64,000 nt of DNA from Psoroptes ovis. Lineage: Eukaryota; Arthropoda; Arachnida; Sarcoptiformes; Psoroptidae. The notes beneath the pieces were generated by a model, which was given only the letters and a program-made list of their open reading frames with translations, was not told where the DNA came from and did not search any database. Positions 63,756 to 64,000 of this stretch are shown here, in pieces; position 1 is the stretch's first letter; every line of letters starts with the position of its first letter. A program made the translations under genes and the position numbers. The DNA is taken from contig PQWQ01000004.1 in the NCBI GenBank assembly GCA_002943765.1, forward strand, positions 992,001-1,056,000. The letters are read 5' to 3'.

Positions 63756-63825
63756 TATTAGGTTGTCCGAAAAGTTTCTGCCGATTATAGGGAAAATCGG
63801 CAAGAACTTATCGGACAACTTAATA
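63756..63825. mobile_element. mariner-like hairpin MITE 38, short
   Basis: Left GGTTGTCCGAAAAGTTTCTG, right CAAGAACTTATCGGACAAC. At about 70 bp it lacks part of the usual loop (TATCGTAGGAAATCATG), keeping CCGATTATAGGGAAAATCGG. Confidence 0.8.
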
Positions 63826-64000
63826 TATCACACACTGTTTAAGCATGTAAATGGTGCATGTGAATTGTTGAAATATTGCTTGTTTTCACAATTTTTGATT
63901 GGTGGAAAGTTGAAAAATGCTTTGAAATATTTAAAATTTGAAATATGCTTTGAAATGTATTCAAAAATTGTCTAATAAATAGCGTCAGTAATTCGTCATA

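Larger units (their letters stand above)
59153..64000. other. Upstream region rich in hairpin MITEs
   Basis: No gene is recognised. Eight mariner-like hairpins (60636 to 63825) and a TCATCATC/ATAATAAT-rich simple-repeat patch (63430-63600) occupy the right half. The left part (59153-60635) is plain AT-rich sequence. Confidence 0.45.

Overview
The window is AT-rich eukaryotic nuclear DNA with short GT-AG introns, proteins padded with Asn/Ser/Thr/His homopolymers, many microsatellites and numerous tiny hairpin transposons. Gene content (COQ2, GCN2, a kainate-type glutamate receptor, a plexin A) is animal. The style suggests an arthropod with a small AT-rich genome; an astigmatid mite (house-dust or scab mite relatives) is my best guess, by inference only.

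Layout: 1-2.4 kb holds COQ2 (minus). 2.4-7.3 kb is non-coding. 7.3-9.2 kb is an SH2 adapter of the SHB type (plus, three exons). 9.2-17.5 kb is a segment containing GCN2 (minus, two exons, 1531 aa). It is bracketed by two pieces of one zinc carboxypeptidase gene in the wrong order: middle exons at 10.3-10.7 kb, last exon at 17.1-17.3 kb. A direct copy of one ~180 bp hairpin-containing repeat lies at each outer edge. 17.6-20.7 kb is an ionotropic glutamate receptor (minus, five exons, 943 aa). 23.2-56.6 kb is one plexin A gene (minus, 13 exons, 2563 aa as modelled) with introns of 7.9 kb (28.2-36.1) and 16.0 kb (37.1-53.1). 56.6-64 kb is upstream DNA with many small repeats.

The large plexin introns are where mobile DNA accumulates. 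Intron 7 holds a 1.27 kb non-autonomous DNA transposon. Intron 3 holds a 4.6 kb DNA transposon with ~357 bp, almost identical terminal inverted repeats and an apparently complete three-exon gene for a DDE transposase carrying a C-terminal SWIM zinc finger. That transposon splits one member of a tandem pair of genes for a small helical protein; the other member is intact, has a signal peptide, and lies nested on the opposite strand inside the plexin intron.

Four families of small palindromic elements are visible: 38 mariner-like ~80 bp hairpins (TA flanks, ends GGTTGTCC...), three TACAGGGTTT elements (one expanded internally into a 21-bp satellite of about 27 units), two TTAA-flanked piggyBac-like MITEs, and the paired hairpin repeat around the GCN2 segment. 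Splice sites and exon phases were worked out by hand; all main gene models have lengths divisible by three.
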